Notes: generated by a model not told the origin, from the letters alone. Shown: positions 6,543-13,683, counted from the first letter of the stretch. The stretch is DNA of 17,166 bases from Thermoplasmata archaeon (GCA_022749905.1 JAKIWU010000010.1:1-17166); one strand, 5' to 3'. Numbers and translations: made by a program.

Positions 6543-7709
6543 CTATCCGGGTTGAAGGCTCTCCGGGGTCGTCGCCCGGTGGGGGTCGAGAAAGCGGCCG
6601 GGGCCGAACACGCCGGGATCGAGATCGCTCGGCTCGCCGAGCACCGCCTGGGCGACGCGGCGCGTCGTTGCGGGCGCGAGCATGAACCCGTGGCCCCCGA
6701 AGCCGTTCGCGTGCACGAATCCCGGGAGCCTCGGATCCTCCCCGATCACCGGCATGCCATCCGGCGTGTCGTCGTAGAAGCCCGACCAGGCCCGCAGGAC
6801 TCCGAGGGACGAGGTCCTCGGCATGAGATCGACGAGCGCCTTGGCCATCTTCGGCAGGAATTCCGGGGAGCTCCGCATGCCCTCCTCGGTGCCGGGCCGG
6901 TGGGCGAGCGTGAGGCCCCCGATGAGCTCCCCACGCATCGACTGGCTCACGTAGAGGCCGTCGGAGAGCCGGATCACCATCGGGTCAAGGAACGGCTTCA
7001 CGGCCTCCGTCGCCAGGATCTCGTGGCGGGTAGGCCGGTTCGGGCTCTCGAGACCCGCGCGCTTCGAGAGTTCGAAGGACCAGCCGCCCGCCGCGTTGAC
7101 GATGGTATCGCACTCGACCGTGCCCGCCGACGTGACGAGTCCACTCGCGCGCCCGGCGGCCGTGCGGATCGAGAGCGCCTCGACGCCGAGCGCGACCTCG
7201 ACCCCGAGCGCGCGGGCCCGTTCGTACACGCCCCAGATCGCGGGGAACGGATAGAGCGTGCCGTCGGAAGCGAGGAAGCTCCCGCCGAGGACCCGATCGA
7301 GCGCGAGGGCCGGGGCGATCCGTCCGACCGCCGCCGTTTCGAGCATCCGGCTCTCGAGTCCCTCGGCGAGGACCATCGCGTGCACCTTGCGGAGCCGTTC
7401 GAGCTCCTCCGGGCTTTCGGCGAGGAATAGGTAGCCCCCTTGGCGGAACCAGACGTTCGTCCCGAACTCCCTCCCGAACCGTCGGTAGGCGCCAACCGCC
7501 TCACGCGCAAGCCGGATGGTCGCGCGGGTCTCCCACTGCTGTCGGACACCGCCACCGTTGCGGCCGGACGCGCCGCTCGAGAGAAAGCCCCGGTCCACGA
7601 CGAGGATCGGTCCCGCGCCCGCGCGGGCGAGGTGATAGGCGGTGAACAGTCCGACGATGCCACCACCGACGATCACGGTGCGGTACGTCGGGCGCGTGAC
7701 GCCGGTCAC
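6543..7709 (-). CDS. FAD-dependent amine/amino-acid dehydrogenase, DAO fold (SoxB/HcnC-like)
   Basis: 388-residue flavoprotein that probably oxidises a secondary amine or amino acid such as sarcosine, proline or hydroxyproline. The N-terminus has the dinucleotide fold TVIVGGGIVGLFTAYHLA (11-28, GxGxxG) and the family signature SGASGRNGGGVRQQW (45-59). Further on are FRQGGYLFLA, NAAGGWS and the C-terminal FAD/substrate motif DDTPDGMPVIGE followed by GFGGHGFMLAP. Length fits SoxB, HcnC and proline-dehydrogenase beta subunits. The start is a GTG that overlaps the upstream stop (GTGA), so it is translated together with the ferredoxin-FAD subunit, with which it very likely forms a complex. The exact substrate cannot be told from sequence. 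Confidence 0.9.
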   Translation of the reverse strand: MTGVTRPTYRTVIVGGGIVGLFTAYHLARAGAGPILVVDRGFLSSGASGRNGGGVRQQWETRATIRLAREAVGAYRRFGREFGTNVWFRQGGYLFLAESPEELERLRKVHAMVLAEGLESRMLETAAVGRIAPALALDRVLGGSFLASDGTLYPFPAIWGVYERARALGVEVALGVEALSIRTAAGRASGLVTSAGTVECDTIVNAAGGWSFELSKRAGLESPNRPTRHEILATEAVKPFLDPMVIRLSDGLYVSQSMRGELIGGLTLAHRPGTEEGMRSSPEFLPKMAKALVDLMPRTSSLGVLRAWSGFYDDTPDGMPVIGEDPRLPGFVHANGFGGHGFMLAPATTRRVAQAVLGEPSDLDPGVFGPGRFLDPHRATTPESLQPG

Positions 7710-9364
7710 CGCGCCTCCGGGCGTGGGGGCTCGGCGAGGGTCGAGAGGACGCCGAGCCGAACGGGGAGCACCGGCGGACGCTGCGTGATGTAGCCTACCG
7801 CCTCGGGCGCTCGCCCCTCCAGGACCGACAGGAGGAGGAGGGCATCCGGAAGGCAGTAGCGCCCTTGGCAGAGGCCCGTGCCGACTCCGGTGTACCGCTT
7901 CACGACCTCGATCCCACGATATCCGTGGCGCGTCGCGTCTTCGATCTCCGAGAGCAGCACGTCTTCGCAGGGGCAGGCGATCGTCTTGCCGCGCGTGCGC
8001 GTGCGGCCGAGAAGCTCCCGATAGTATCCCTCGAGCTCGTTCGGTCCGGGCGTTCCCACGCGTTCGAGCGGGGTTGTAGGGGCCGGACCCTCCCGGGAGA
8101 GGACGGAGGCGAGACGGTCGCCACTGAGGCCCGCTGCGGCCCCCACGAACCCGGCCGCTTCGCCGATCGCGAAGAGGCCGGGAACGCTCGTCGTCAGATC
8201 CGCATCGAGGAGGGGGTAGTACGCTCCGCCCTCACCACGCCACTCCATCCTCGCTCCGGCTTGGAAGAAGAGCTGGGGATTCGGAAGGCGGCGGTGGGCA
8301 AGGACGACGGCGTCGCCCTCGACGGTGAACGGTGTGCCGAACCCCCGGGGTGCGAGGCGCACACCACGGACCCTTCGTCGTCCGTCGACCCCGAGGATGA
8401 GGGTCCGAGGGTAGATCGGGATTCCCAGCTCCGAGGCAGGGCGCGTCGCCTCCGGTCCCACCGTACCGGGAGCCACGAGGGCCTCCACCGAACCACCCCA
8501 GCGTTCCAGGAGCTCGGCGGCCCGGGATCCGCCCCCCACGAGGATCCCAGCGCGAAACGGGGCGCGATCGGATTCCGGAGCGAGAGCGAGGGCACCCTCG
8601 GCGGTGATCACCCCGGGGCGGTCGTTCCCCTCGAACAGGAGCGGTCCGTCGTAGCCTCCCGATGCGACGACGACCTGCCGTGCCCGGATCTCGACGGCAT
8701 CGTTCGAGCGCGCGGCTACGAGGAGAAAGGGACGGTCCGCGGGGCCCGCCGGGGGCGGGAGGAACACGGCCGTCGTGCCCTCGAGGATCTCCGCATCCGG
8801 GATCGGGGGGACACCGAGTTCGCGCTCGACGGCGAGCAGGCCCGGATGAGAACGGGCCCATGCGGTCGCGAAGGCGCGTCCTGAGTTCCCGGCGCCTACG
8901 ACGACGGTGTCGGCATCGAGGCGGAGCCCTGTTCCGTGGCTCGGTGCGCCCGCGTCCGCGAGGTGGCCGTACCCCGCGAGTCGGCGGATCACGCGCTGGT
9001 AGAGGGGCGCAGCGAACGCGGGGCGCGTGAATCCCCGGAGCGTGTCGATGCCGCTCGGGAACGCGAGGTCGAAGCCGGCGAGCAGATCGAACGAGGGCGA
9101 GGGCCAGGCGTTCTCGCTCTCGACCCGATCGCCGGGACTCGGGACGTAGCGGCAGGCACGGACGTTCGGGTTCCCGTTCACCCGGACGAGACAACCCGTG
9201 CAGTGGCCGACGCCGCAGAACGGAGCGCGCGGGCGGTGGTAGCGGATCGAGCGTCCGAGGATCGTCTGCCCGGAGCGCAGGAGCGCTCGGGCGAGGGTCT
9301 CACCGGATCGGACCGGAAGAGGGCCCCCACGGTACCAGACCGGCGACGGTGCCCCCGCTCCCAT
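7706..9364 (-). CDS. Ferredoxin-FAD-BFD oxidoreductase subunit (SoxA N-half/HcnA-HcnB fusion)
   Basis: 552-residue electron-transfer subunit. Residues 11-80 are a plant-type-like [2Fe-2S] domain with C50, C55, C58 and C71 (FCGVGHCTGC, then NVRAC). Residues 150-420 are an FAD/NAD(P) disulphide-reductase-like fold with GAGNSG (157-162), a second nucleotide strand ILVGGGSRAAE (274-284) and the closing GLFAIGEAAGFVG. Residues 460-520 are a BFD-like [2Fe-2S] domain with C464, C466, C499 and C504 (CPCED; KRYTGVGTGLCQGRYC). The folate-binding GcvT-like half of sarcosine oxidase alpha is absent, so it equals HcnA plus HcnB (or proline-dehydrogenase gamma plus alpha) in one chain. It heads the operon with the DAO-fold subunit and the glycerate-kinase homologue. 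It probably passes electrons from the partner flavin to the respiratory chain or a soluble acceptor. Confidence 0.9.
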   Translation of the reverse strand: MGAGAPSPVWYRGGPLPVRSGETLARALLRSGQTILGRSIRYHRPRAPFCGVGHCTGCLVRVNGNPNVRACRYVPSPGDRVESENAWPSPSFDLLAGFDLAFPSGIDTLRGFTRPAFAAPLYQRVIRRLAGYGHLADAGAPSHGTGLRLDADTVVVGAGNSGRAFATAWARSHPGLLAVERELGVPPIPDAEILEGTTAVFLPPPAGPADRPFLLVAARSNDAVEIRARQVVVASGGYDGPLLFEGNDRPGVITAEGALALAPESDRAPFRAGILVGGGSRAAELLERWGGSVEALVAPGTVGPEATRPASELGIPIYPRTLILGVDGRRRVRGVRLAPRGFGTPFTVEGDAVVLAHRRLPNPQLFFQAGARMEWRGEGGAYYPLLDADLTTSVPGLFAIGEAAGFVGAAAGLSGDRLASVLSREGPAPTTPLERVGTPGPNELEGYYRELLGRTRTRGKTIACPCEDVLLSEIEDATRHGYRGIEVVKRYTGVGTGLCQGRYCLPDALLLLSVLEGRAPEAVGYITQRPPVLPVRLGVLSTLAEPPRPEAR

Positions 9365-9394
9365 CGAACGGAAGCGTGCGACGGTCGCGAGGGT

Positions 9395-9400
9395 CTTAAC
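9395..9400 (-). promoter_or_regulatory. Weak TATA-like element for the oxidoreductase operon
   Basis: The minus strand reads GTTAAG here, about 33 nt upstream of the ATG at 9364, the only A/T-rich spot in this 61-nt gap. Spacing fits a transcript with a very short leader, in agreement with the lack of a ribosome site before that ATG. Confidence 0.3.
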
Positions 9401-9425
9401 GAGAAGGTCGCCGAGAGCGCGGACG

Positions 9426-9962
9426 CTACAGCGTGTCGAGCGTTGCCTCGCGTTGGAGGAGGATCCTGACCTCGTCCACGCGCTCGACCACCGCGGAGTG
9501 CTCGGTCCCGAGCATGGCGCGGTCGATCTGGAGGACGCGGTTCCTGAGCCACTCGAACTCGTGGAAGACGAGCGGGTCGTTCAGGCTCTTCCGCGCCCGC
9601 CCGATCATGTCGACGGGCTCGCGGAGCGCGGAATAGTAACCGGAGACCCAGGTGCCGAACGCCTCCCAGACGAGGTCCTCGTCGAGGACCTTGCGGCGGG
9701 TGAGCGTGCCGATGAGCTCGAAGAACGCCCCGATCTCGAGGTTCGTGATGTCGTCGTGCTGGTTCTCGAGCAGGCGGTGGGCGAGCTGGCGGCGTGCGTT
9801 GCGCAGATGGGCCCCGTCGAACCGTTCGCGCAGGGCCATGACCGCGTTCGCCGAGTTGAGGACGCGCGTCTGCCAGGTCTGCCACCACAGGATCACGAGG
9901 GTGCCGACGACGAGCGCCCAGGTGCCGAGCGCGGTCAGGGTCGCGAGATCAACGCCGGACAT
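9426..9962 (-). CDS. Single-TM membrane protein, DUF4760-like
   Basis: 178 residues. One N-terminal membrane helix (about 9-28, TLTALGTWALVVGTLVILWW) is followed by a cytoplasmic helical domain of about 150 residues with RERFDGAHLRNARRQLAHRL, EIGAFFELIGTLTRRKVLDE and VWEAFGTWVSGYYSAL. This pattern resembles the DUF4760 family of membrane-anchored proteins of unknown role. I chose the ATG at 9962 rather than a GTG at 9995 because the only TATA-like sequence (around 9998-10004) would leave a short leader before 9962 but sits on top of 9995. It is divergent from the SixA-type gene at 10032, and the two may share a promoter region. The function is unknown. Confidence 0.75.
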   Translation of the reverse strand: MSGVDLATLTALGTWALVVGTLVILWWQTWQTRVLNSANAVMALRERFDGAHLRNARRQLAHRLLENQHDDITNLEIGAFFELIGTLTRRKVLDEDLVWEAFGTWVSGYYSALREPVDMIGRARKSLNDPLVFHEFEWLRNRVLQIDRAMLGTEHSAVVERVDEVRILLQREATLDTL

Positions 9963-9996
9963 CGCAGTGCGAGGCGGCGCGCGAACCGCCGACACC

Positions 9997-10004
9997 GTTT
10001 AACC
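9997..10004. promoter_or_regulatory. Shared TATA-like element between the divergent DUF4760-like and SixA-type genes
   Basis: GTTTAAC, nearly symmetrical, is the only A/T-rich spot in the 69-nt gap. On the plus strand it would start transcription close to the SixA ATG at 10032; on the minus strand, about 10 nt before the ATG at 9962. Confidence 0.35.
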
Positions 10005-10020
10005 TCCGCGCGCTCGGAGG
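10003..10020. repeat. Hairpin holding the SixA ribosome site
   Basis: CCTCCG (10003-10008) and CGGAGG (10015-10020) form a perfect 6-bp stem with a CGCGCT loop. The right arm contains the GGAGG that could serve as ribosome site for the ATG at 10032 (11-nt spacing), so folding would hide it if the transcript includes both arms. Confidence 0.35.
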
Positions 10021-10031
10021 CACGACGCGCG

Positions 10032-10538
10032 ATGGAGCTCTACGTTTTCCGGCACGGACCGGCGGAGGAGGCGGACCCGAGCCGCTGGCCAGATGACATG
10101 GGCCGGCCCTTGAGCGAGGAAGGGGTCCGGGAGAGCCGACGCGCGGCGAAGGGTCTCGCCGGGTTGGTCGGAGAGGTCCCGCAGATCGCCTCGAGCCCGA
10201 TGGTCCGCGCCCGTGCGACCGCGGAACTCCTCGCCGAGCAGTGGAACGCCGAGCCGAAGGTCGCGATCTGGCCCGAGCTCGCCAGCGGGGAGCTCGCGGC
10301 ACCCATCCTCGAGCGGATCGATCGATCCGCCCGGGAGAACGGTCCCCTCGTCCTCGTGGGGCACGAACCGACGCTGACCGAGTTCGTGGGGCTCGCTGTG
10401 ACCGGGGAGGCCGTCCCGATCTGCCGCCTCGCCCGCGCCGGCGCGGCGGCACTCGAGTTCCCCCGCACGGTCCAGCCCGGTGCAGCGCGGATCGCGTGGG
10501 TGCTCACCCGGCGGCAGCTGATGGAGCAGGGTCGGTAG
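10032..10538 (+). CDS. sixA: SixA-type phosphohistidine phosphatase (histidine phosphatase superfamily)
   Basis: 168-residue member of the short SixA branch of the histidine phosphatase superfamily, which removes phosphate from phosphohistidine or small phosphate esters. The catalytic RHG is at residues 7-9 (LYVFRHGPAEE). RPLSEEGVRESRRAAKGLA (25-43), SSPMVRARATAEL (54-66) with the second-site arginines, and the second catalytic histidine in LVGHEPTLTEF (108-118) follow in the right order and spacing. Length is typical of SixA. Its 3' end overlaps the converging TMK-like gene by 35 nt. In many bacteria, SixA genes sit beside polyphosphate genes (ppk, ppx, CHAD proteins), and the same neighbourhood is seen here with Ppx/GppA and PhoU. 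The substrate cannot be fixed from sequence. Confidence 0.9.
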   Translation: MELYVFRHGPAEEADPSRWPDDMGRPLSEEGVRESRRAAKGLAGLVGEVPQIASSPMVRARATAELLAEQWNAEPKVAIWPELASGELAAPILERIDRSARENGPLVLVGHEPTLTEFVGLAVTGEAVPICRLARAGAAALEFPRTVQPGAARIAWVLTRRQLMEQGR

Positions 10539-11271
10539 GCTCCGGCGGCTCCCGCGGGACGCGACGCCGGCCGAGACGGCCACCGTTCTTGCCGTAGAGC
10601 GGTGCGACGATCCGCTTCACGTCGGTGTGCACAGGTGCCGGAGTGCGGTTCGCGTCGAGGGTCTGGAAGCCGTACGGCTGCGCCATCCAGTCGAACTCCT
10701 TCTTGAGGCGCCCCTGGTAGAGGAAGTAGCTGTCGAACCGGTCGGGGGAGAGGCAGAGGTCCATGCCGGATTCCCAGTAATCGAGCGATCCGTACTTCAT
10801 GATCGACCGGTGGAGGAGGATGTCCATCCGGGCGTCGAGGAAGATCACGAGGTCCGGGACAAGGGCGAACTCGTAGAGCTCTTGGGCCCACTCCCGGGAC
10901 GCGCCGCGCGCGACGGCGCGCGCCATGAGGGTGTAGATGTACCGATCGGCGAGGACGGTGCTGCCGGCCGCGAGCGCCGGGATGATCTTGTTCTCGAGCT
11001 GGTCGGCGAAGTCGACGGCATAGAACAGCGCCATCGTGGTCGCGCCGAGGGTGTTGCCCTGCTTCGCGCGGTCGATCTCCTCGCTCACGAGGGTGGAGCG
11101 CCGAAGTCCGGTGTCGACGACCGGGTGGCCCTGGACCTCGAGCCATTCGCGCAGCAGCCCGACCTCCGTCGTCCGGCCGGACCCGTCGGCGCCCTCGATG
11201 ACGATGAGCTTCCCGCTGAGCCGGCCCTTCGGCATCCCCGGGAGCGGGGTCCCATACGTCCTACTCACCAT
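10504..11271 (-). CDS. Thymidylate-kinase-like P-loop protein with arginine in the P-loop (second copy)
   Basis: 255 residues, thymidylate-kinase superfamily. The P-loop is GADGSGRTT (27-35), with Arg33 where nearly all active P-loop kinases have Lys. Other landmarks are FADQLENKIIPALAAG (88-103), DRYIYTLMARAVARG (109-123), VPDLVIFLDA (138-147) and YWESGMDLCLSPDRF (165-179). These last two are shared with the upstream paralogue and differ from classic dTMP kinases, which have DRY-x2-S-x2-AYQ. The C-terminal 30 residues are a basic, Pro/Ala-rich tail. The ATG at 11271 overlaps the upstream gene by 11 nt; an ATG at 11235 is a possible shorter start. The gene is last in the operon Ppx - TMK-like 1 - TMK-like 2. 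It could be a regulatory or altered kinase partner of the first copy, or a kinase that tolerates Arg. Confidence 0.85.
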   Translation of the reverse strand: MVSRTYGTPLPGMPKGRLSGKLIVIEGADGSGRTTEVGLLREWLEVQGHPVVDTGLRRSTLVSEEIDRAKQGNTLGATTMALFYAVDFADQLENKIIPALAAGSTVLADRYIYTLMARAVARGASREWAQELYEFALVPDLVIFLDARMDILLHRSIMKYGSLDYWESGMDLCLSPDRFDSYFLYQGRLKKEFDWMAQPYGFQTLDANRTPAPVHTDVKRIVAPLYGKNGGRLGRRRVPREPPEPTDPAPSAAAG

Positions 11272-11962
11272 GCGTGAGGCTCTCCGCGGTCGGGAAGCGT
11301 TCGAGGAGGGGCCGCACCTCCCTTCGGATCTGGTTCTGGACGGGCTCGATCTGGCGGTTCGCGTCGATGATCGTGAAGCCGTCGACGCCGGCCAGGAGAT
11401 CGTACTGCTTGCGGAGGCGTCCCTGGAACTTCTGGTAGCTCTCGACCACGTCGTCGGAAAGGCCGAGGTCCATCCCGGCCTCGTAGTAGGAGATCTTGAG
11501 CCGGGAGGCGAGCTTGCGCTCGAGCGTGACCTGGACCGGCACCTGGAAGTAGAACACGCGGTCCGGCTTCGGGGCGAAGCTGTAGATGTTGCGGACCCAC
11601 TTCGGGTCGCAGCCGCGGGCGGCGTCGCGCACGAACGCGGTGTACGCGTACCGGTCGCAGATCACCACATAGCCCGCACGGAGCGGCGGGAGGATATGCC
11701 GTTCGAACCGGTCGGCGAAGTCGGTGGCGTGCAGGAGCGAGAAGGTCGTCGGCGTGAGAAGGCCCTTCTTCTTCCCTCGACGGATGACCTCCGAGGTGAG
11801 ATCGGAGGAGTTCCACTCGGTGAAGAAGACCCGGTAGTCCCGGGACTGGAGCCATTTCCCCAGGAGGCGGGCCTGGGTCGACTTCCCCGAGCCATCGAGA
11901 CCTTCGAAGACGAGGAGCCGGCCCGGATAGCCGTGAGCTGGGGAAGGGGGTTCAGGAATCAC
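11261..11962 (-). CDS. Thymidylate-kinase-like P-loop kinase (first copy)
   Basis: 233-residue kinase of the thymidylate-kinase superfamily. The P-loop GLDGSGKST (21-29) is intact. The DRY motif (103-105) continues as DRYAYTAFVRDAARG rather than the classic thymidine-binding form, and the segment YYEAGMDLGLSDDVVESYQ (159-177) is shared with the second copy. Further motifs are FADRFERHILPPLRAG and KPDRVFYFQVP. The GTG start at 11962 overlaps the Ppx stop by 11 nt and has a near-perfect ribosome site 6 nt upstream. Automatic annotation would say dTMP kinase. The operon with Ppx/GppA and the nearby SixA and PhoU genes raise another possibility: a kinase acting with polyphosphate, since PPK2 enzymes belong to the same wider P-loop kinase group. 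Kinase fold is sure; substrate is not. Confidence 0.88.
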   Translation of the reverse strand: MIPEPPSPAHGYPGRLLVFEGLDGSGKSTQARLLGKWLQSRDYRVFFTEWNSSDLTSEVIRRGKKKGLLTPTTFSLLHATDFADRFERHILPPLRAGYVVICDRYAYTAFVRDAARGCDPKWVRNIYSFAPKPDRVFYFQVPVQVTLERKLASRLKISYYEAGMDLGLSDDVVESYQKFQGRLRKQYDLLAGVDGFTIIDANRQIEPVQNQIRREVRPLLERFPTAESLTHGE

Positions 11963-13514
11963 GGAGCCTCACCTCGAGGCCGAACTCGCGCCGGAGCGGC
12001 TTGCGGATCCGGTCGAGCGCCTTCGCCGTCGGGGTGTTGGGCCCATTCCCGTCGAGCGCGATCGTGAGGGTCGTCGACTCCTTCGGCAAGGTGAGCTTGG
12101 CGGGGACGCCGCCGAGCACCTCCGCGGCGAAGACGATCGTTCCGAGCTTGCGCGCGGTCTCGAGATCGGAGTCCTTGAGGATGGGAAGGAACTCCTTCCG
12201 CCACGCCGAGGGCGCTTCGTCCCCCTCGTGGAGGTACGCGGCCATCGAGGCGAGGAGGACCTCGCGCTGCGCGAGCCCCCAGAGCGGAACATTCCGGATG
12301 AGGTAGGCGGAGTGCCGGGCGTGCTTCCAGAGGTCGATCGCCGTCCCCGAGTCGTGCATCCATGCCGCCACCGAAAGGGCGAGACCTTCCCCGGCCTCCC
12401 AACGCATCCGTTCCGCGAGGAGGCTAAAGAGCTGCCGGGCCAGCGCTTCCACCGCCTCGCCGTGGGGGACCGAGAACTCGAGCGCCTCACCGGCGGACCG
12501 GACGGAGCGGTGGGCGAGTTCCTCCGCGGAAGCGGGGAGCTCGGCGTGGATCTCCTCGAGCGCGAGTCCTTCCCGGATCCCCGTGCTGCTGACCGTGATC
12601 ATTCCCGCACCGGTCGCGCGCAGGAGCTCGTCGAAGACGACCAGCCCCGAGATGATCACGTCCTTGCGGTCGTTCCCGATGCCGGGGATTTCCCCCCGGT
12701 GTTCGGCGGGCATCTCGGTGAGCAGTTCCTCGAGAGCCTCGAGGTCGTGGGCGCGCAGCGGGTAGCCATGCACTCTCGGGATCGGGTAGTCCCGCAGGCC
12801 GATTGCGACCTTCGCGAGGCTGCGGACGGTCCCGCCCACCCCGAACAGTCTCCATTTCGCCTTCGGGAACGCCTCCATCGTCGCCTCGAGCGTGCGACGG
12901 ACCTCGTCCCGCAGGGCGTCGATCTCCCGATCCTTCGGGGGATCGTGCTCGAAGAACTTCTGCGCGAGCCGAAGGGCGCCGAGCGGAAGGCTCACCGAGG
13001 TTTCGAGGCGACCCTCGCGGACGGAAGCGACCTGGAGGGAGCCGCCCCCGAGGTCGCAGACGAGGTCCGTACCGAGCTCCCAGGCGCTCGCGACCCCGAG
13101 GTAGGCATACCGCGCCTCCTCCGTCCCGCTCAGGACCCGAAGCGAGATCCCGCTCTCCTTCCGGATCCGGTCGACGAAGCTTGGGCCATTCGGTGCGTCG
13201 CGGACCGCGCTCGTCGTCACGCCGACCGTGCGAACGTCCCCAAACCGGTGGGTCGTCTGGGCGAACCGCTCCAGGGCGACGTGCCCGCGCTCCATCGCGT
13301 CGTGGCTCAGGTTGCCCTCGGCGTCCGTGCCGAAGCCGAGCCGCGGCGACTCTTTCTGCTCGAACGCGGCGCGCACGCATCCCGCCTCGGACGCGTCGAA
13401 AATGACAAGGCGTGCCGTGTTCGACCCGACGTCGATCACGGCAACCTGCCGAGCGACGGCGGCGCGCGCAGTCGTCTCGAGGGGTTTCACAACGAGGGCT
13501 CGGCCCGGATGCAC
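11952..13514 (-). CDS. ppx: Ppx/GppA family exopolyphosphatase / pppGpp phosphohydrolase
   Basis: 520 residues (from the chosen start) with the full ASKHA-type Ppx/GppA layout. AVIDVGSNTARLVIFDA (25-41) is phosphate loop 1, and TTSAVRDAPNG (100-110) and SGTEEARYAYLGV (129-141, with the catalytic Glu) follow. DLGGGSLQV (154-162) is phosphate loop 2; then come LPLGALRL, GVGGTVRSLAKV (225-236), RKDVIISGLVVFDELL (283-298) and STGIREGLALEE (310-321). Residues 350-510 form the C-terminal HD-like domain, with AAWMHDSG at 383-390. The enzyme releases phosphate from polyphosphate chains or hydrolyses (p)ppGpp. The GTG at 13514 is chosen because a TATA box at 13536-13543 predicts transcription starting right there (leaderless); a GTG at 13490 is the alternative. 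It heads the operon with the two TMK-like kinases and is divergent from PhoU. Confidence 0.92.
   Translation of the reverse strand: MHPGRALVVKPLETTARAAVARQVAVIDVGSNTARLVIFDASEAGCVRAAFEQKESPRLGFGTDAEGNLSHDAMERGHVALERFAQTTHRFGDVRTVGVTTSAVRDAPNGPSFVDRIRKESGISLRVLSGTEEARYAYLGVASAWELGTDLVCDLGGGSLQVASVREGRLETSVSLPLGALRLAQKFFEHDPPKDREIDALRDEVRRTLEATMEAFPKAKWRLFGVGGTVRSLAKVAIGLRDYPIPRVHGYPLRAHDLEALEELLTEMPAEHRGEIPGIGNDRKDVIISGLVVFDELLRATGAGMITVSSTGIREGLALEEIHAELPASAEELAHRSVRSAGEALEFSVPHGEAVEALARQLFSLLAERMRWEAGEGLALSVAAWMHDSGTAIDLWKHARHSAYLIRNVPLWGLAQREVLLASMAAYLHEGDEAPSAWRKEFLPILKDSDLETARKLGTIVFAAEVLGGVPAKLTLPKESTTLTIALDGNGPNTPTAKALDRIRKPLRREFGLEVRLRDS
11969..11975 (-). promoter_or_regulatory. Strong ribosome binding site for TMK-like copy 1
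   Basis: The minus strand reads GAGGTGA, 6 nt before the GTG at 11962. It supports the GTG start and lies inside the end of the Ppx coding region, consistent with coupled translation. Confidence 0.7.
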
Positions 13515-13535
13515 GACACGCCACGATGATGAAAC

Positions 13536-13543
13536 CTTATAGA
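13536..13543 (-). promoter_or_regulatory. TATA box of the ppx - TMK - TMK operon
   Basis: The minus strand reads TCTATAAG. Its centre is about 26 nt upstream of the GTG at 13514, the standard archaeal spacing to a transcription start, so the message is probably leaderless. Confidence 0.65.
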
Positions 13544-13644
13544 CGTCGGGTTCGACACGGTCCGAACGACTGCGGTACTCACCCTGGCGTAGGCGAACCG
13601 GCGGCGCAAGTCCGCACGGGTGTGAATTTCCCATGTCGGAAGCC

Positions 13645-13660
13645 GATACTATATAGTATC
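13645..13660. promoter_or_regulatory. 16-bp perfect palindrome covering the phoU TATA box
   Basis: GATACTATATAGTATC reads the same on both strands. The inner CTATATAG is a strong TATA box whose centre is 31 nt before the phoU ATG at 13684, giving a leader of only a few bases. A dimeric regulator bound to the palindrome would block TBP. The AbrB-type domain of PhoU itself is a candidate binder (inference). Confidence 0.7.
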
Positions 13661-13683
13661 AGTAGACGTCCCCGTCTCCCTCA

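Noticed and set aside
5970..7430. A 486-codon plus-strand frame over the oxidoreductase operon
   Set aside because: It is antisense to two genes with firm family motifs and has an Arg/Glu-rich shadow composition.
9453..10031. An N-terminal extension of the SixA gene by 193 codons
   Set aside because: The family starts exactly at MELYVFRHG; the extension is antisense to the DUF4760-like gene.
12228..13529. A 433-codon plus-strand frame across the ppx gene
   Set aside because: It is antisense to an unmistakable Ppx/GppA gene and has no motifs.
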